Below, one piece after another: positions 15,896-23,817 of a stretch of 40,082 nt of DNA; position 1 is the first letter of the stretch; each line of letters starts with the position of its first letter. The notes beneath the pieces were generated by a model. That model was given only the letters and a program-made list of their open reading frames with translations. It made no database searches and was not told the origin of the DNA. The position numbers and the translations under genes were made by a program. Source of the stretch: DASQPR01 sp035713725 (GTDB taxonomy: Bacteria; Actinomycetota; Actinomycetes; Mycobacteriales; Micromonosporaceae); NCBI GenBank assembly GCA_035713725.1, contig DASTMZ010000064.1:1-40082 (forward strand), read 5' to 3'.

Positions 15896-16576
15896 TCACG
15901 CTCGTGGGTGACCGCCGGACCCGGCCGCGAGGAAGGCGGTTCCGAAAAACAGCTCGGTCCATGAGACATCGGTCAGCTCGTCCTGCATGGCGGCGCGAAT
16001 CGTCTCCCACGGACGGCGCATGGTCCACTCATCTATGGAGGCGAATCGTCGTACGACCGTGGTTCCGAGCTGTGTTACCCAACGAGGCGTGCGGTCCGGA
16101 ACCTTGAGATCCAGCACGGCCCACCGCCCCCCGCCGGCCAGCGCCGCGGTGCCGTGGGCGATAACTGCTGGGGACTCTGGTACCTGCGTCAGGGCGTACG
16201 TGGACAGGATCCCGTCGACGTTGGTTGGGAAGTCGTAGTCGACCGCGTCGGCTTGTACCAGGCTGATATTGCGCCAACCGTTTATCGCGATGCGATCCTG
16301 CGCTTGGGCGAGCATCGCGTCGGTCAGATCGACGCCGACGATCCGGCCGTCGGGACCGACCACGTCCTCAATCAGCGAGAAGTTCAGACCTGTGCCGCAT
16401 GCCATGTCGATCACGCTGTCACCGGCGCGCAGTCCAAGCGCTTGTACGGCCCGGAGTCGTTGTCCCCGCTGGGGGTATCCGGGCACGGGGAAGAGCCGGG
16501 AGGTGATGTCGTAGTGCTTGGCGTTCCGACGGTACGTCTTGATCAGACGCTCCCGCGTAGCGTCAACCTCGCTCAA
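15896..16576 (-). CDS. Class I SAM-dependent methyltransferase (UbiE/PmtA-like)
   Basis: The 226-residue protein has motif I VIDMACGTGLNFSLIE (55-70), IVGVDLTDAMLAQA, a VDGILSTYALTQVPES motif II region and a GGGRWAVLDLKVPDRTP motif III. The N-terminal TYRRNAKHYDITSRLFPVPGYPQRG is typical for UbiE-like and phospholipid N-methyltransferases. The TTG start is supported by GAGGAG 6 nt upstream. It converges with the CDP-alcohol transferase fusion 18 bp away. The third methyltransferase of the locus; it may act on a lipid-like or quinone-like acceptor. Confidence 0.85.
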   Translation of the reverse strand: MSEVDATRERLIKTYRRNAKHYDITSRLFPVPGYPQRGQRLRAVQALGLRAGDSVIDMACGTGLNFSLIEDVVGPDGRIVGVDLTDAMLAQAQDRIAINGWRNISLVQADAVDYDFPTNVDGILSTYALTQVPESPAVIAHGTAALAGGGRWAVLDLKVPDRTPRWVTQLGTTVVRRFASIDEWTMRRPWETIRAAMQDELTDVSWTELFFGTAFLAAGSGGHPRA

Positions 16577-16628
16577 GGTGTGCTCCTCGATCTCGGTACT
16601 GTCGCGGCCGAACGGCGCGCCGCCACAA

Positions 16629-17093
16629 TTAGGACTCGGCGCCTCGACGCGTACCGGACTCGACCGCGGTCTTGATCGCCGCCATCTCCAGATCGCTTAC
16701 CCGCTGGATTCGGCGTTGGAGAGCGCGACTGGGAAGCGCGCGCATGATGCCCGCAAGATCGACCTCGATCCACATCTCGGTGTCGGTCAATCTATCGTCT
16801 ACTGGCTCGAGTTCCATTCCCCAACGCGCCGCAGAACTACCCATTGGGCCGGCGAACGCCACGCGGCGGGGTGGCTCGACGGAGGTCACTTCTTGGCTCC
16901 GGTGGTGAGTCCACCACAGATCCTTGGCGCGCTGCTCCACGCGTGAGCCGGGCTGAAGCGGGCCGCCGCCGCGAACCCGGCACTCGAGAACCGTTGGCGC
17001 CCACTCTGGCCAGCGTCCGACGTCACAGAGATACGCCCACACGTCATCGATGCTTCCAGCGATGGTAAGGCGGCTCTCGGTTCGGAATGTCAT
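16629..17093 (-). CDS. SRPBCC (START/polyketide cyclase-like) ligand-binding protein
   Basis: The 154-residue protein fits the SRPBCC fold: SRLTIAGSIDDVWAYLCDVGRWPEWAPTVLECRV at the N-terminus, RVAFAGPMGSSAARWGMELEPV in the sheet region and a long C-terminal helix with RALQRRIQRVSDLEMAAIK. Members bind hydrophobic ligands and some act as aromatase/cyclases. The ATG has AAGGAG about 9 nt upstream. It lies between the UbiE-like methyltransferase and the flippase-like membrane protein, in the same direction. The ligand is unknown. Confidence 0.82.
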   Translation of the reverse strand: MTFRTESRLTIAGSIDDVWAYLCDVGRWPEWAPTVLECRVRGGGPLQPGSRVEQRAKDLWWTHHRSQEVTSVEPPRRVAFAGPMGSSAARWGMELEPVDDRLTDTEMWIEVDLAGIMRALPSRALQRRIQRVSDLEMAAIKTAVESGTRRGAES

Positions 17094-17138
17094 CGGCGCA
17101 TCTCCTTCTCCTCACGTAGCTGCAATAGTGGCCGGGGA

Positions 17139-18158
17139 TCAGCTACGAACGTCCTCCAAGGTCTGCTGGGCCAGATCGGATCGTTCCGACGCGTCCCGTC
17201 GACGTTGGCCGCGGCGAACGAGGTCGCCCAGCAACAGGATGATGCCCGGCGAAACCGCGACCAGCATCAGCACCGCATACAGCGTGGCGACGATGACCCC
17301 GGTGGCCGCGCCGAGCCCGGCTGCCGCGAAGGCCCACGCGGCGGTACCCTCCCGCGGGCCCCACCCGCCGACGCTCAACGGGATCACGACGGCAACCTGG
17401 ACCACCATCAACAGCGCGATCAGTTCGCCCAACGGCGCGGCGCAGCCGGCGACTCGGGCGGCGACCACGAACGTTGCCGTGTGCCCGGCCACGACCAGCA
17501 ACGACGAGAGTGTGAGCTGCGGCCACACGCGTCGGGCGAACAGCCCGCGACGCAAGTCGTCGGACAGGGCCGTTGCCGTGTGCGCGAGCCGCGACCGGCC
17601 GCCGCGAGTTGCGCCACGCATGAGCAGTGCAGCACCGCCCGCGACACACGCGACCCCCGCGAGAACGTACGGCAGGGCCGGCCGGACCGGCGAGGGCAGC
17701 GTCAGCAATACGATGGCGGTCACTGCGGCCTGGATTACCTGGCCCCACAACCGTTCCCACGCAACCGCGCGCACCCCCCGAGAAACGTCGCCGGCGCGCC
17801 GGCCATGAATGACCGCCCGGTGTACGTCACCGATGACCCCGCCGATGAGCACGGAGTTGAGGAACAGGGAACGGTAGTAAGCGCCGATCGCGCGCGGCAT
17901 GCCGATGCCGATGCCAAGCGCCCGGGCGGCGACCCGCCAACGCCAGGCAGAACACACGGTGGTCAGTGCGGTGAGCGCGACCGTGGCCAGTATCGCCGGC
18001 CAGGTGACGGCTCGCAGGCCGGCCTCGAACGGCGTCGCGCCGACCAGGCGCACGACAAAGACCAGCATGGTGACGCCGCCGGCCAGACGCAACAACAAGG
18101 GGCCGAACCGGCGCGCGGTTCGGCCGAACTTGACTGCAACGAAGCGTACGGACGCCAC
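17139..18158 (-). CDS. Lysylphosphatidylglycerol synthase transmembrane-domain (flippase-like) protein
   Basis: The protein of about 339 residues has eight or so hydrophobic segments and the family features: SAWRWRVAARALG with IGAYYRSLFLNSVLIGGVIGDVHRAVIHGR, and near the end VIPLSVGGWGPREGTAAWAFAAAGL. This is the AglD/LPG-synthase membrane module without the soluble transferase half. Relatives flip or synthesise lipid-linked molecules. The GTG at 18158 is a guess at the start; TTG at 18251 would add 31 residues and leave an 18-bp gap to the upstream gene. It fits a membrane step of a lipid-linked or exported cluster product. Confidence 0.82.
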   Translation of the reverse strand: MASVRFVAVKFGRTARRFGPLLLRLAGGVTMLVFVVRLVGATPFEAGLRAVTWPAILATVALTALTTVCSAWRWRVAARALGIGIGMPRAIGAYYRSLFLNSVLIGGVIGDVHRAVIHGRRAGDVSRGVRAVAWERLWGQVIQAAVTAIVLLTLPSPVRPALPYVLAGVACVAGGAALLMRGATRGGRSRLAHTATALSDDLRRGLFARRVWPQLTLSSLLVVAGHTATFVVAARVAGCAAPLGELIALLMVVQVAVVIPLSVGGWGPREGTAAWAFAAAGLGAATGVIVATLYAVLMLVAVSPGIILLLGDLVRRGQRRRDASERSDLAQQTLEDVRS

Positions 18159-18269
18159 ACGATCGTAAACGAGCCTTCTGGACACATAGTTCAGTTGCGC
18201 AAACTCGGCACCGCAGCGGTGAACTGCGATCAACCGATCGGTGCGCACCAACAGAGCCGGTCGGCGGCG

Positions 18270-18692
18270 TCAGCCCATCAGCGCGCGGATCTCGTTAGCC
18301 CGGGGTGTCTTGAGGCGTACCTCGACCCGCCCGGATGTCTCCGGCCGGAACTGGTGGGGGTCGTACGCGATGCAGATCTTCTCCGGGCCGTCGAGAGTGA
18401 CCTCGATGGTCCGGTACCGGGGATCGTCGCGCGGCACGTCCATGTGCTTGCCGCGCAGTCTCGGCTCGCCACCGGACAGGAAGATGACGATGCGCTGCCG
18501 GGTGATCGCGATCGATCCGCCGGTGGCGACCTTCTCGAGGGTCGCGCGCCGCCCGGGCGCCCGATAGTTGCGGTAGGTCACCGATCCGCCCAGATCCTCT
18601 TCGACCAGCAGGATGCCCTCGGCCTCCAGCTGCGCGCGCAGGTCGGGCGGCAGGTGGGCATCGCCGAGCAACAGCCGTCGCAGCATCCCCAT
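18270..18692 (-). CDS. Conserved actinobacterial hypothetical protein
   Basis: The 140-residue product starts MGMLRRLLLGDAHLPPDLRAQLEAEG and contains SVTYRNYRAPGRRATLEKV, SIAITRQRIVIFLSG, and a terminal ETSGRVEVRLKTPRA. It appears all-beta and cytosolic, with no signal peptide or membrane segment. I recognise the pattern as an actinobacterial family without an assigned function. The ATG at 18692 is preceded after 7 nt by TAGGAT, which argues for a leaderless start there. Downstream genes to 16629 may be cotranscribed. Confidence 0.75.
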   Translation of the reverse strand: MGMLRRLLLGDAHLPPDLRAQLEAEGILLVEEDLGGSVTYRNYRAPGRRATLEKVATGGSIAITRQRIVIFLSGGEPRLRGKHMDVPRDDPRYRTIEVTLDGPEKICIAYDPHQFRPETSGRVEVRLKTPRANEIRALMG

Positions 18693-18699
18693 GGCGGCG

Positions 18700-18705
18700 A
18701 TCCTA
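18700..18705 (-). promoter_or_regulatory. -10 hexamer TAGGAT of a leaderless gene
   Basis: TAGGAT on the minus strand ends 7 nt before the ATG of the conserved hypothetical gene. A transcript from here could extend through the membrane protein, SRPBCC and methyltransferase genes. Confidence 0.4.
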
Positions 18706-18755
18706 GGGCCAGCCGGCAAGCCGACACCGGCGCGAACGTGCTCGCCGCGGCTGGG

Positions 18756-19724
18756 TCATTGCGCTGCGATGATTTTGGTCAGCATGGGCAGGTCTTCGTC
18801 GGAACTGATGACGTAACTGAGCCCGTGGCGTTCGCGTCGGGCTGCCAGGTCCGCCCGGATCTGGTCGGCGCTGCCGATGAACACCGTGGGCATTTGCCAG
18901 ACCGTCTCGGGCTCGACTCCGTGCCAACCACGAGATGCGATCAAGTCCTCGGTACTGGATCGGCGCGTGTCGGTGAGAACGAACGTCGCGAAGGCGCTCA
19001 GCTCGAGTTGTGAGAACCTTTCCCCGGCCGCCAACTTGACGATGTCGCGCTTGGCGTCGAACGCCGCGGGTAGCCGGTCCGCCGGGTCGTCCGCGTCATC
19101 AGGCCCGCGGATCGGCGCCGGCAGCAAGCCGACAATGTCGGCGTAGCGGGCGGCCAAGCGGAGCATCCGTGGCCCGCCAGCACCGACTGCGATCGGAGGC
19201 TTGCCGGACAGGTTCGGGACGACACTGAGGTCGAGACCGTCGAGGTCGTACGTGACTCCGTTGTGCCGTACGGTTTCGCCGCGAAAGAGACAGGTGAGGA
19301 TGTCGAGGGTCTCTTCGAGTCGGTCAATGCGGCGTCCCGCTGGCTCGAACGGGATACCGGCGGCTTCGTACTCGGGCCGATACCAACCGGCGCCCAGGCC
19401 GAGTTCGAACCGTCCGCCGGAAATCGCGTGCAGGGTGGCCGCCTCGTGGGCGACCAGCGCGGGATGCCGGTAGTCATTGCTGAGCACCATCGTCCCGACA
19501 TGCAGGCGGGTGGTCGATGCCGCCGCGGCGGCAAGTGCGCTCAACGGCGCGAGCTGTGGTCCGAATGGTCCGGTCATGAAGTGGTCGCGCATCAGAAGGA
19601 CGTCCACGCCGTTGTCTTCCACACGCCGCGCGAAGTCCATCCAGGACGACGGGTCTGGTGCGGACTCGTTGACTACGCCAAAGCGCAGCGGTCGACGTAC
19701 GGATTGATCAGCGACCGAAGGCAC
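18756..19724 (-). CDS. LLM-class F420-dependent oxidoreductase
   Basis: The 322-residue protein is a luciferase-like (bacterial luciferase TIM-barrel) oxidoreductase: LRFGVVNESAPDPSSWMDFARRVEDNGVDVLLMRDHF, then LHVGTMVLSNDYRHPALVAHEAATL, GRFELGLGAGWYRPEYEAAG and IAVGAGGPRMLRLAARYADIVGL. The subfamily uses reduced coenzyme F420 in actinobacteria, so the host very likely makes F420. The GTG at 19724 follows GAGAGGA by about 5 nt and gives the usual short N-terminus; the longer reading is not family-like. The substrate cannot be told from sequence. Confidence 0.88.
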   Translation of the reverse strand: MPSVADQSVRRPLRFGVVNESAPDPSSWMDFARRVEDNGVDVLLMRDHFMTGPFGPQLAPLSALAAAAASTTRLHVGTMVLSNDYRHPALVAHEAATLHAISGGRFELGLGAGWYRPEYEAAGIPFEPAGRRIDRLEETLDILTCLFRGETVRHNGVTYDLDGLDLSVVPNLSGKPPIAVGAGGPRMLRLAARYADIVGLLPAPIRGPDDADDPADRLPAAFDAKRDIVKLAAGERFSQLELSAFATFVLTDTRRSSTEDLIASRGWHGVEPETVWQMPTVFIGSADQIRADLAARRERHGLSYVISSDEDLPMLTKIIAAQ

Positions 19725-19805
19725 AGTGGTCCTCTCGATGCGGGTGCGGTCGGGCAGTTTGACACGTTCACTCAGTGCGAGGTTCACGACGCGGCGGCGG
19801 ATCAA

Positions 19806-20717
19806 TCATGGACATCGCGAACTGGGCGGTGTCAAGAAGGTTGGACAGTGTGAACCTGCCGCGACTGCCGGCGCCGCCGACGCCGTGAACACCACGAGTA
19901 GACCCGGATGATCGGTCGTGCCGTGCATTGCGATCGCGTGTTCGGACGCGGGAACCAGATCGGCGGTGGCTAGCACGTACTGCACGCCGCCGTCGCGTCG
20001 CCAGACATAACCAGCCGGTACGCATGCCGCGATGTTCGCTTGCCCAGACGTTCCGAGGTTGAAGTCACCACCGATTACGGCCGGGGCGGCTGCACGGTTC
20101 CGCTCGCGTACCGCGGGAATGATTGTTCGCAGCAGGTCGGCGCACTGAGCGAGCGCGATCGACCGACTCGTGTCGGCCAGGTGCGTCGTGCATGCGTAGA
20201 AATCACCAATTGCGTAGAGGCACAGCCAGGCGCGCTCCTCCGGATCGTCTAGATCCTGTGTCGGATAGAGCCCGCCGGAGACCGTGTAACCGGGGTGCGC
20301 CGGGATGTGGACGACGAGACCTATTCCATACGGCTGACCGTTGCGGCATCGGTACGAGTCCGCGGTCTGCCGATCACCAGCGGCCTGGAATGCCGATACC
20401 ACAACGCCTCCGCCGTCGGCATCGACCGCGCTGGTCAACGTCTGGTCGAGCGTCGCCACGTCCGGGCGGCAAACCTCGTTGAGCGTTACAACGTCTGGTT
20501 TAGCGGCGCGGATCACGCTGGCTGCCTCGGCCACCGATCGGCCGGTGTAGCAGCCGGCGATGCCGCTGTCGCAGAGGTTCATCTGCAGCACCCGTATGGG
20601 CGTGGTCGCTATCGAGTTTGCACTCGTGGTGCTCGATCCCATGACGCCGGCCGTGACCGCGAGGCACACGAGCGCGATAGCCGACCGCCGAAGGCCCGGA
20701 TGCCATGAACGAGACAC
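19806..20717 (-). CDS. Secreted endonuclease/exonuclease/phosphatase-family protein
   Basis: The 303-residue protein has a signal peptide (basic MSRSWHPGLRRS, then a hydrophobic core to about residue 30). The EEP fold follows: IRVLQMNLCD, VVTLNEVC with the metal-binding Glu, PYGIGLVV, VIGGDFNLGTS, and a final TDHPGLLVVF with the catalytic Asp-His. Such secreted enzymes hydrolyse nucleic acids, phospholipids or phosphoesters. The GTG start follows GCAGGA. It shares a direction with the F420-type enzyme 81 bp downstream and is divergent from a secreted acid phosphatase, so both may serve phosphate scavenging. Confidence 0.85.
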   Translation of the reverse strand: MSRSWHPGLRRSAIALVCLAVTAGVMGSSTTSANSIATTPIRVLQMNLCDSGIAGCYTGRSVAEAASVIRAAKPDVVTLNEVCRPDVATLDQTLTSAVDADGGGVVVSAFQAAGDRQTADSYRCRNGQPYGIGLVVHIPAHPGYTVSGGLYPTQDLDDPEERAWLCLYAIGDFYACTTHLADTSRSIALAQCADLLRTIIPAVRERNRAAAPAVIGGDFNLGTSGQANIAACVPAGYVWRRDGGVQYVLATADLVPASEHAIAMHGTTDHPGLLVVFTASAAPAVAAGSHCPTFLTPPSSRCP

Positions 20718-21105
20718 GGATCCTGCCTACACCGTGACTCGCGTGCGCGAAGCCCTGCGTACCCACGTTGGCCTTCGCTGGTCGGCCGGGAGCAACCAAC
20801 GAAGCGTCATGGCTAATAGCACGGTTAGCGGCAGCGGCCAGTTCATCAGCCATCGACCCAGCGGGTGCCGGAAGTCGACCTGCGTGGCGGACACCAAATG
20901 GGGACAGGACCGAGCAACATGTAAACCTCGCGTTCATTCTCATGTAACTCCGTGTTTGCACTGGTGAGACGAACTGTGACTCGAAACGGACGTCCACTTT
21001 AGGGGTATTCGCGGGTCGGTCGGTCGACGCTGTTGGGGTGGCGTCGCGCACAGGAGACGGATAGCTTCCCTGGGTACTCGTCCGCTCGTCGATGGGAAGG
21101 TCATC
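20718..21105. other. Divergent intergenic region, 388 bp
   Basis: The gap lies between two genes for secreted phosphoesterase-type enzymes. It contains the PHO-box-like 11-bp repeats described separately and, at 21095-21100, the GGAAGG ribosome-binding site of the acid phosphatase. A 52-codon reading at 20809-20967 lacks a ribosome-binding site and was not accepted. Confidence 0.5.
20921..20953 (+). promoter_or_regulatory. Candidate PHO box (PhoP-binding direct repeats)
   Basis: Three consecutive 11-bp units occur: GTAAACCTCGC, GTTCATTCTCA and TGTAACTCCGT. The middle unit matches the first eight positions of the Streptomyces PHO-box repeat (G-G/T-TCAYYY); the outer two are degenerate. Its place upstream of a secreted acid phosphatase fits phosphate control. 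This is inference from pattern and context. Confidence 0.35.
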
Positions 21106-21951
21106 GTGTCCGTACAGTCCTGGCGCCATCCCTCGCGCCGGTTCACAGTTATCGCCGCGGCGGTGCTCGCCGTGGTCGGCCTCGCCGGTGGTGGGATCGC
21201 GTACGCGGCCACCGCCCAGCCCGCGATCAAGACCATCACTCCGAAGTCGGCTGACCAAATCACGAATCTCGACGTGCTGCGCCAGCAGATCCGCAACTAC
21301 TACGGCGATCCCCTCGGCACCGGCGTTTCGTCCGCCGACAGCAACTACGCCAAGGAGGCACGCTCGGTCGCGGCGGCTGGCGAGCGCTGGCTGTCGGCTC
21401 ACCACAAGGTGCACGGTACGAAGGCGATCGTGCTCGACGTCGACGACACGACCCTGGAGACCTACAACTACGAGATCTTCAGCAACTGGGCGTTCAACCC
21501 GACGACAAATGCCCAGTTCGTCACCGACCAGAGTTTCCCGGCTGTGCCAGGAATGGTCGACATGGTCAACGCGGCCGAGCGCGAGGGCTACGCGATCTTC
21601 TTCCTGACCGGTCGCGGAGAGGCTCAGGAGGCGGCAACGATCGGCAACCTGACCGCCGATGGCATCGGTGTCGACGCCGGCTACCCGAAGCCCACCACGT
21701 TGAACGACGGTGAGGACGGGCTGTTTACCAAGCCGGCCGTCGCGAACTACCCGGACTACCTCAAGGCGGCGTGCGCAGGCGACCCGAACGGCTCCTGCAC
21801 GACGATCCATTACAAGTCGGCGACCCGCGCGCACATCGAGTCGCTGGGGTACGACATCGTCGGCAACTTCGGCGACCAGTTCAGCGATCTCACGGGCGGC
21901 TTCGCCGATCGTACGTTCAAGATGCCGAACCCGAACTACTTCCTGCCGTAA
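21106..21951 (+). CDS. Secreted HAD-superfamily acid phosphatase (class B/IIIB type)
   Basis: The 281-residue protein has a signal peptide or signal anchor (hydrophobic residues 13-33, AYA-A cleavage near 35). The HAD motif I is VLDVDDTTLET with Asp111 and Asp113, motif II is FFLTGRGEAQ, and the end has GYDIVGNFGDQFSDLTGGFADRTFKMPNP with the metal-binding Asp. This matches plant VSP/bacterial class IIIB acid phosphatases, which release phosphate from organic esters outside the cell. The GTG start has GGAAGG 6 nt upstream. A PHO-like repeat lies about 150 bp upstream and two hairpins follow the stop codon. Confidence 0.9.
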   Translation: MSVQSWRHPSRRFTVIAAAVLAVVGLAGGGIAYAATAQPAIKTITPKSADQITNLDVLRQQIRNYYGDPLGTGVSSADSNYAKEARSVAAAGERWLSAHHKVHGTKAIVLDVDDTTLETYNYEIFSNWAFNPTTNAQFVTDQSFPAVPGMVDMVNAAEREGYAIFFLTGRGEAQEAATIGNLTADGIGVDAGYPKPTTLNDGEDGLFTKPAVANYPDYLKAACAGDPNGSCTTIHYKSATRAHIESLGYDIVGNFGDQFSDLTGGFADRTFKMPNPNYFLP

Positions 21952-21981
21952 CGCGATAGCTCGCGTCGAACCGGCCAGCCA

Positions 21982-22019
21982 GATCCTGCGTCATCCGACT
22001 CTTGCGTTACCGCAGGATC
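21982..22019 (+). terminator. Hairpin with 9-bp stem after the acid phosphatase gene
   Basis: GATCCTGCG (21982-21990) is repeated inverted as CGCAGGATC (22011-22019) with a 20-nt loop. It begins 31 nt after the stop codon. No T-tract follows, which is common for actinobacterial terminators. Confidence 0.4.
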
Positions 22020-22080
22020 GGCCGGCGACGTAGTCGTGCGGCTCTCGTCGTCGGTGTCCCAGCGTGGCATCGACGTCGAT

Positions 22081-22120
22081 CACGTGGACCGTTGCACCGG
22101 ACGGTGCGACGGTCCACGTG
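22081..22120. terminator. Near-perfect 40-bp palindrome, strong hairpin
   Basis: CACGTGGACCGTTGCACCG (22081-22099) and CGGTGCGACGGTCCACGTG (22102-22120) are inverted repeats with one mismatch, which would be a G-U pair in RNA. The stem is 18-19 bp with a 2-4 nt loop. It may be a bidirectional terminator, though it is longer than usual; other roles are considered in the findings. Confidence 0.6.
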
Positions 22121-22330
22121 CGTGTTCCACGGCCGCGCTGCTGAAAGTCACGATCCACCGGTTACCATGACGGTGGCGTCGGTTCCCGCCTAACCTCCAC
22201 CGACCCGCCCCAGCCGGGTCGCAGACGGAGGCAAGGGGAGGCAAACTCTCGGACCAACCGTCGTTGGTGTGTGATCACGCCGGGTCGCGCAAAGTCGCTG
22301 GGGGGCACGCGGCCGGCCGGAGGATCACAG

Positions 22331-23416
22331 ATGACCAAGGACGCTGACTTCAAACGAGTCGTACGCACCCGGATGGCCAAGACGGGTGAGTCGTACACGA
22401 CCGCCCTGAACCAGCTGCGCGGCACGACTAAGGACGTGTTGCACGTGACGAACGGCGAAAGTGCCGCGCAGACCCTTCGGGCCAGTGGGATCAGCGATGT
22501 CGTGCTCGCATGGCGCGACGCGCTGCATGTCGGACCAGTGCCGGCGGTGTCTGCCGTACAGCTTCGACGCATCCGCGCACGGCAGCTGGCCAAGCTCGGC
22601 GACGCCCCACAGGCAGAGGTGCTGACCGGTCTGATCGAGCGCGACCGCACGCTGCGGCGACACCGCGGCGCATTCCAGCTTTGGTTCGAAGCTGACCTGT
22701 ACGACCAACTTCAGGTCATCCAGATTCTGGCCATGCTCCGCGACAACAACGTCGACCCCGAACGGATCATGCTGATCTGCATCGGCGAGTATCCCGGCAT
22801 CGGCCACTTCGGCGGCCTCGGCGAGCTGACTGCGGATCAGCTCTTCGGGCTGCGCGACTCCAGTGTTCAGTTGTCGGTAGCCGCAATCGAGCTCGCGTGC
22901 CTAGCTTGGACCGCGTTGCGCGCGCCAAGCCCGGAGCTGTACCGAGATATCGCCCGTACGGTCTCCGGAGAGTTGCGTTTCCTCGGCGAGGCGTTCGACC
23001 GACTGGGTCGCGAGTTCCCGTCTACGCGCGACGGTCTGACACTGACCGAACGGCGTCTGCTGGCCACGGTCATCGACACCGATCTCCCGGCCGGCGACGT
23101 GTTTCTGCGGGCGAGTGCACGTGAGATCCGGCCCTTCTTGGGTGATACCGCCTGTTACCGACTGCTGTCCGAACTCGCCGCCGGTCGCCATCCACTGATC
23201 ACCCTGGATCGTGGTACGGATTCGGCCAAAGCCAGCGCGTGGCGGGTGGGCCTGACGCGCGACGGCAGACGCGTGCTGGACGGTGACGCGGACCGACTCA
23301 CCCTCATCGGCATCGACCGGTGGATCGGCGGCGTCCATCTGTCAGGCGACGTGCCCGGGTGGCGGTGGGACGAGGCCACGGAGGACCTCGTCCGCAATTC
23401 GCCCGGCGTCATGTGA
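22331..23416 (+). CDS. DUF1835 domain-containing protein
   Basis: The 361-residue protein starts with a short basic helical segment, FKRVVRTRMAKTGESYTTALNQLR (split here as residues 7-30), which is also found at the ends of unrelated actinobacterial proteins. DUF1835 follows from about residue 38: VLHVTNGESAAQTLRASGISDVVLAWRD and DALHVGPVP, then RHRGAFQLWFEADLYDQLQVIQIL. The C-terminal half resembles the DUF3658-type partner domain with a final IGGVHLSG...WRWDE. Function is not known; it appears cytosolic. The ATG at 22331 has GGAGGA 6 nt upstream. Confidence 0.85.
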   Translation: MTKDADFKRVVRTRMAKTGESYTTALNQLRGTTKDVLHVTNGESAAQTLRASGISDVVLAWRDALHVGPVPAVSAVQLRRIRARQLAKLGDAPQAEVLTGLIERDRTLRRHRGAFQLWFEADLYDQLQVIQILAMLRDNNVDPERIMLICIGEYPGIGHFGGLGELTADQLFGLRDSSVQLSVAAIELACLAWTALRAPSPELYRDIARTVSGELRFLGEAFDRLGREFPSTRDGLTLTERRLLATVIDTDLPAGDVFLRASAREIRPFLGDTACYRLLSELAAGRHPLITLDRGTDSAKASAWRVGLTRDGRRVLDGDADRLTLIGIDRWIGGVHLSGDVPGWRWDEATEDLVRNSPGVM

Positions 23417-23512
23417 CTTCAGGACGGTCGCCGGATGTCGACGACCCATCCGATGAACCCTGGGCTGCGAATGCCTCATGTCCATCAGGGACATTCGATC
23501 GAGGAGGTCACA

Positions 23513-23629
23513 ATGCGCCGACGTCTACGCCTTTGGATCATGGCAATCCTCACCATCGCGGTGACCGGTGTGCTGGTCGGTGTGTCCACCGCCGCCCAGG
23601 CCGGAATCATCTTCAATGGCCTCGACTAA
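23513..23629 (+). CDS. Short secreted peptide precursor (38 residues, predicted 8-residue mature product)
   Basis: The gene begins with ATG 4-5 nt after GAGGAGGTC, an excellent ribosome-binding site. It encodes a basic MRRRLRLW, a hydrophobic core, and VSTAAQA, a textbook signal-peptidase site. Only GIIFNGLD remains after it. A strong GC hairpin starts 9 nt after the stop codon. It lies 96 bp downstream of the DUF1835 gene and may share its transcript. A secreted octapeptide could be a signal or a by-product; alternatively the whole is a small membrane protein. No homologue is known to me. Confidence 0.6.
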   Translation: MRRRLRLWIMAILTIAVTGVLVGVSTAAQAGIIFNGLD

Positions 23630-23637
23630 AGCATCGA

Positions 23638-23669
23638 AGGCGGGCGTTCGCGCCCTGCGGCGCCCGCCT
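23638..23669 (+). terminator. GC-rich hairpin after the short peptide gene
   Basis: AGGCGGGCG (23638-23646) pairs with CGCCCGCCT (23661-23669). An alternative inner hairpin GGGCG-TTCG-CGCCC (23642-23655) has a stable UUCG-type tetraloop. It starts 9 nt after the stop codon and lies before an independently transcribed gene, fitting a terminator. Confidence 0.6.
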
Positions 23670-23805
23670 GCGGCAACAGTCAGGTCGGATGCGAACACCA
23701 CCGCGCAGCTTGATCGGCAGTCTCGCGGTGGCCGCTTGTCGGCGACTCAGATCACCGTCACACCGCCGCGGACTGACGGGATCGCGGTGGTGGCTGGCAT
23801 AGCCG

Positions 23806-23811
23806 TACCGT
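23806..23811 (+). promoter_or_regulatory. -10 hexamer TACCGT of a leaderless gene
   Basis: TACCGT ends exactly 6 nt before the GTG of the TraB-like gene, the same geometry as at several other genes here. Confidence 0.45.
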
Positions 23812-23817
23812 GCAGGT

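Larger units (their letters stand above)
21952..22330. other. Intergenic region with two hairpins, 379 bp
   Basis: The gap between the acid phosphatase and the DUF1835 gene contains two inverted repeats, listed separately, and the GGAGGA ribosome-binding site of the next gene. No protein-coding reading with a credible start was found. Confidence 0.5.

Noticed and set aside
20809..20967. A 52-codon plus-strand reading in the gap before the acid phosphatase
   Set aside because: No ribosome-binding site or leaderless box, Cys/His-rich unlikely composition, and it covers the PHO-like repeats.
20500..21834. A 444-codon minus-strand frame
   Set aside because: It lies antisense over the acid phosphatase and EEP genes, which have clear family motifs; its own translation has no domain and is Arg/Val-rich, as expected of a high-GC shadow.
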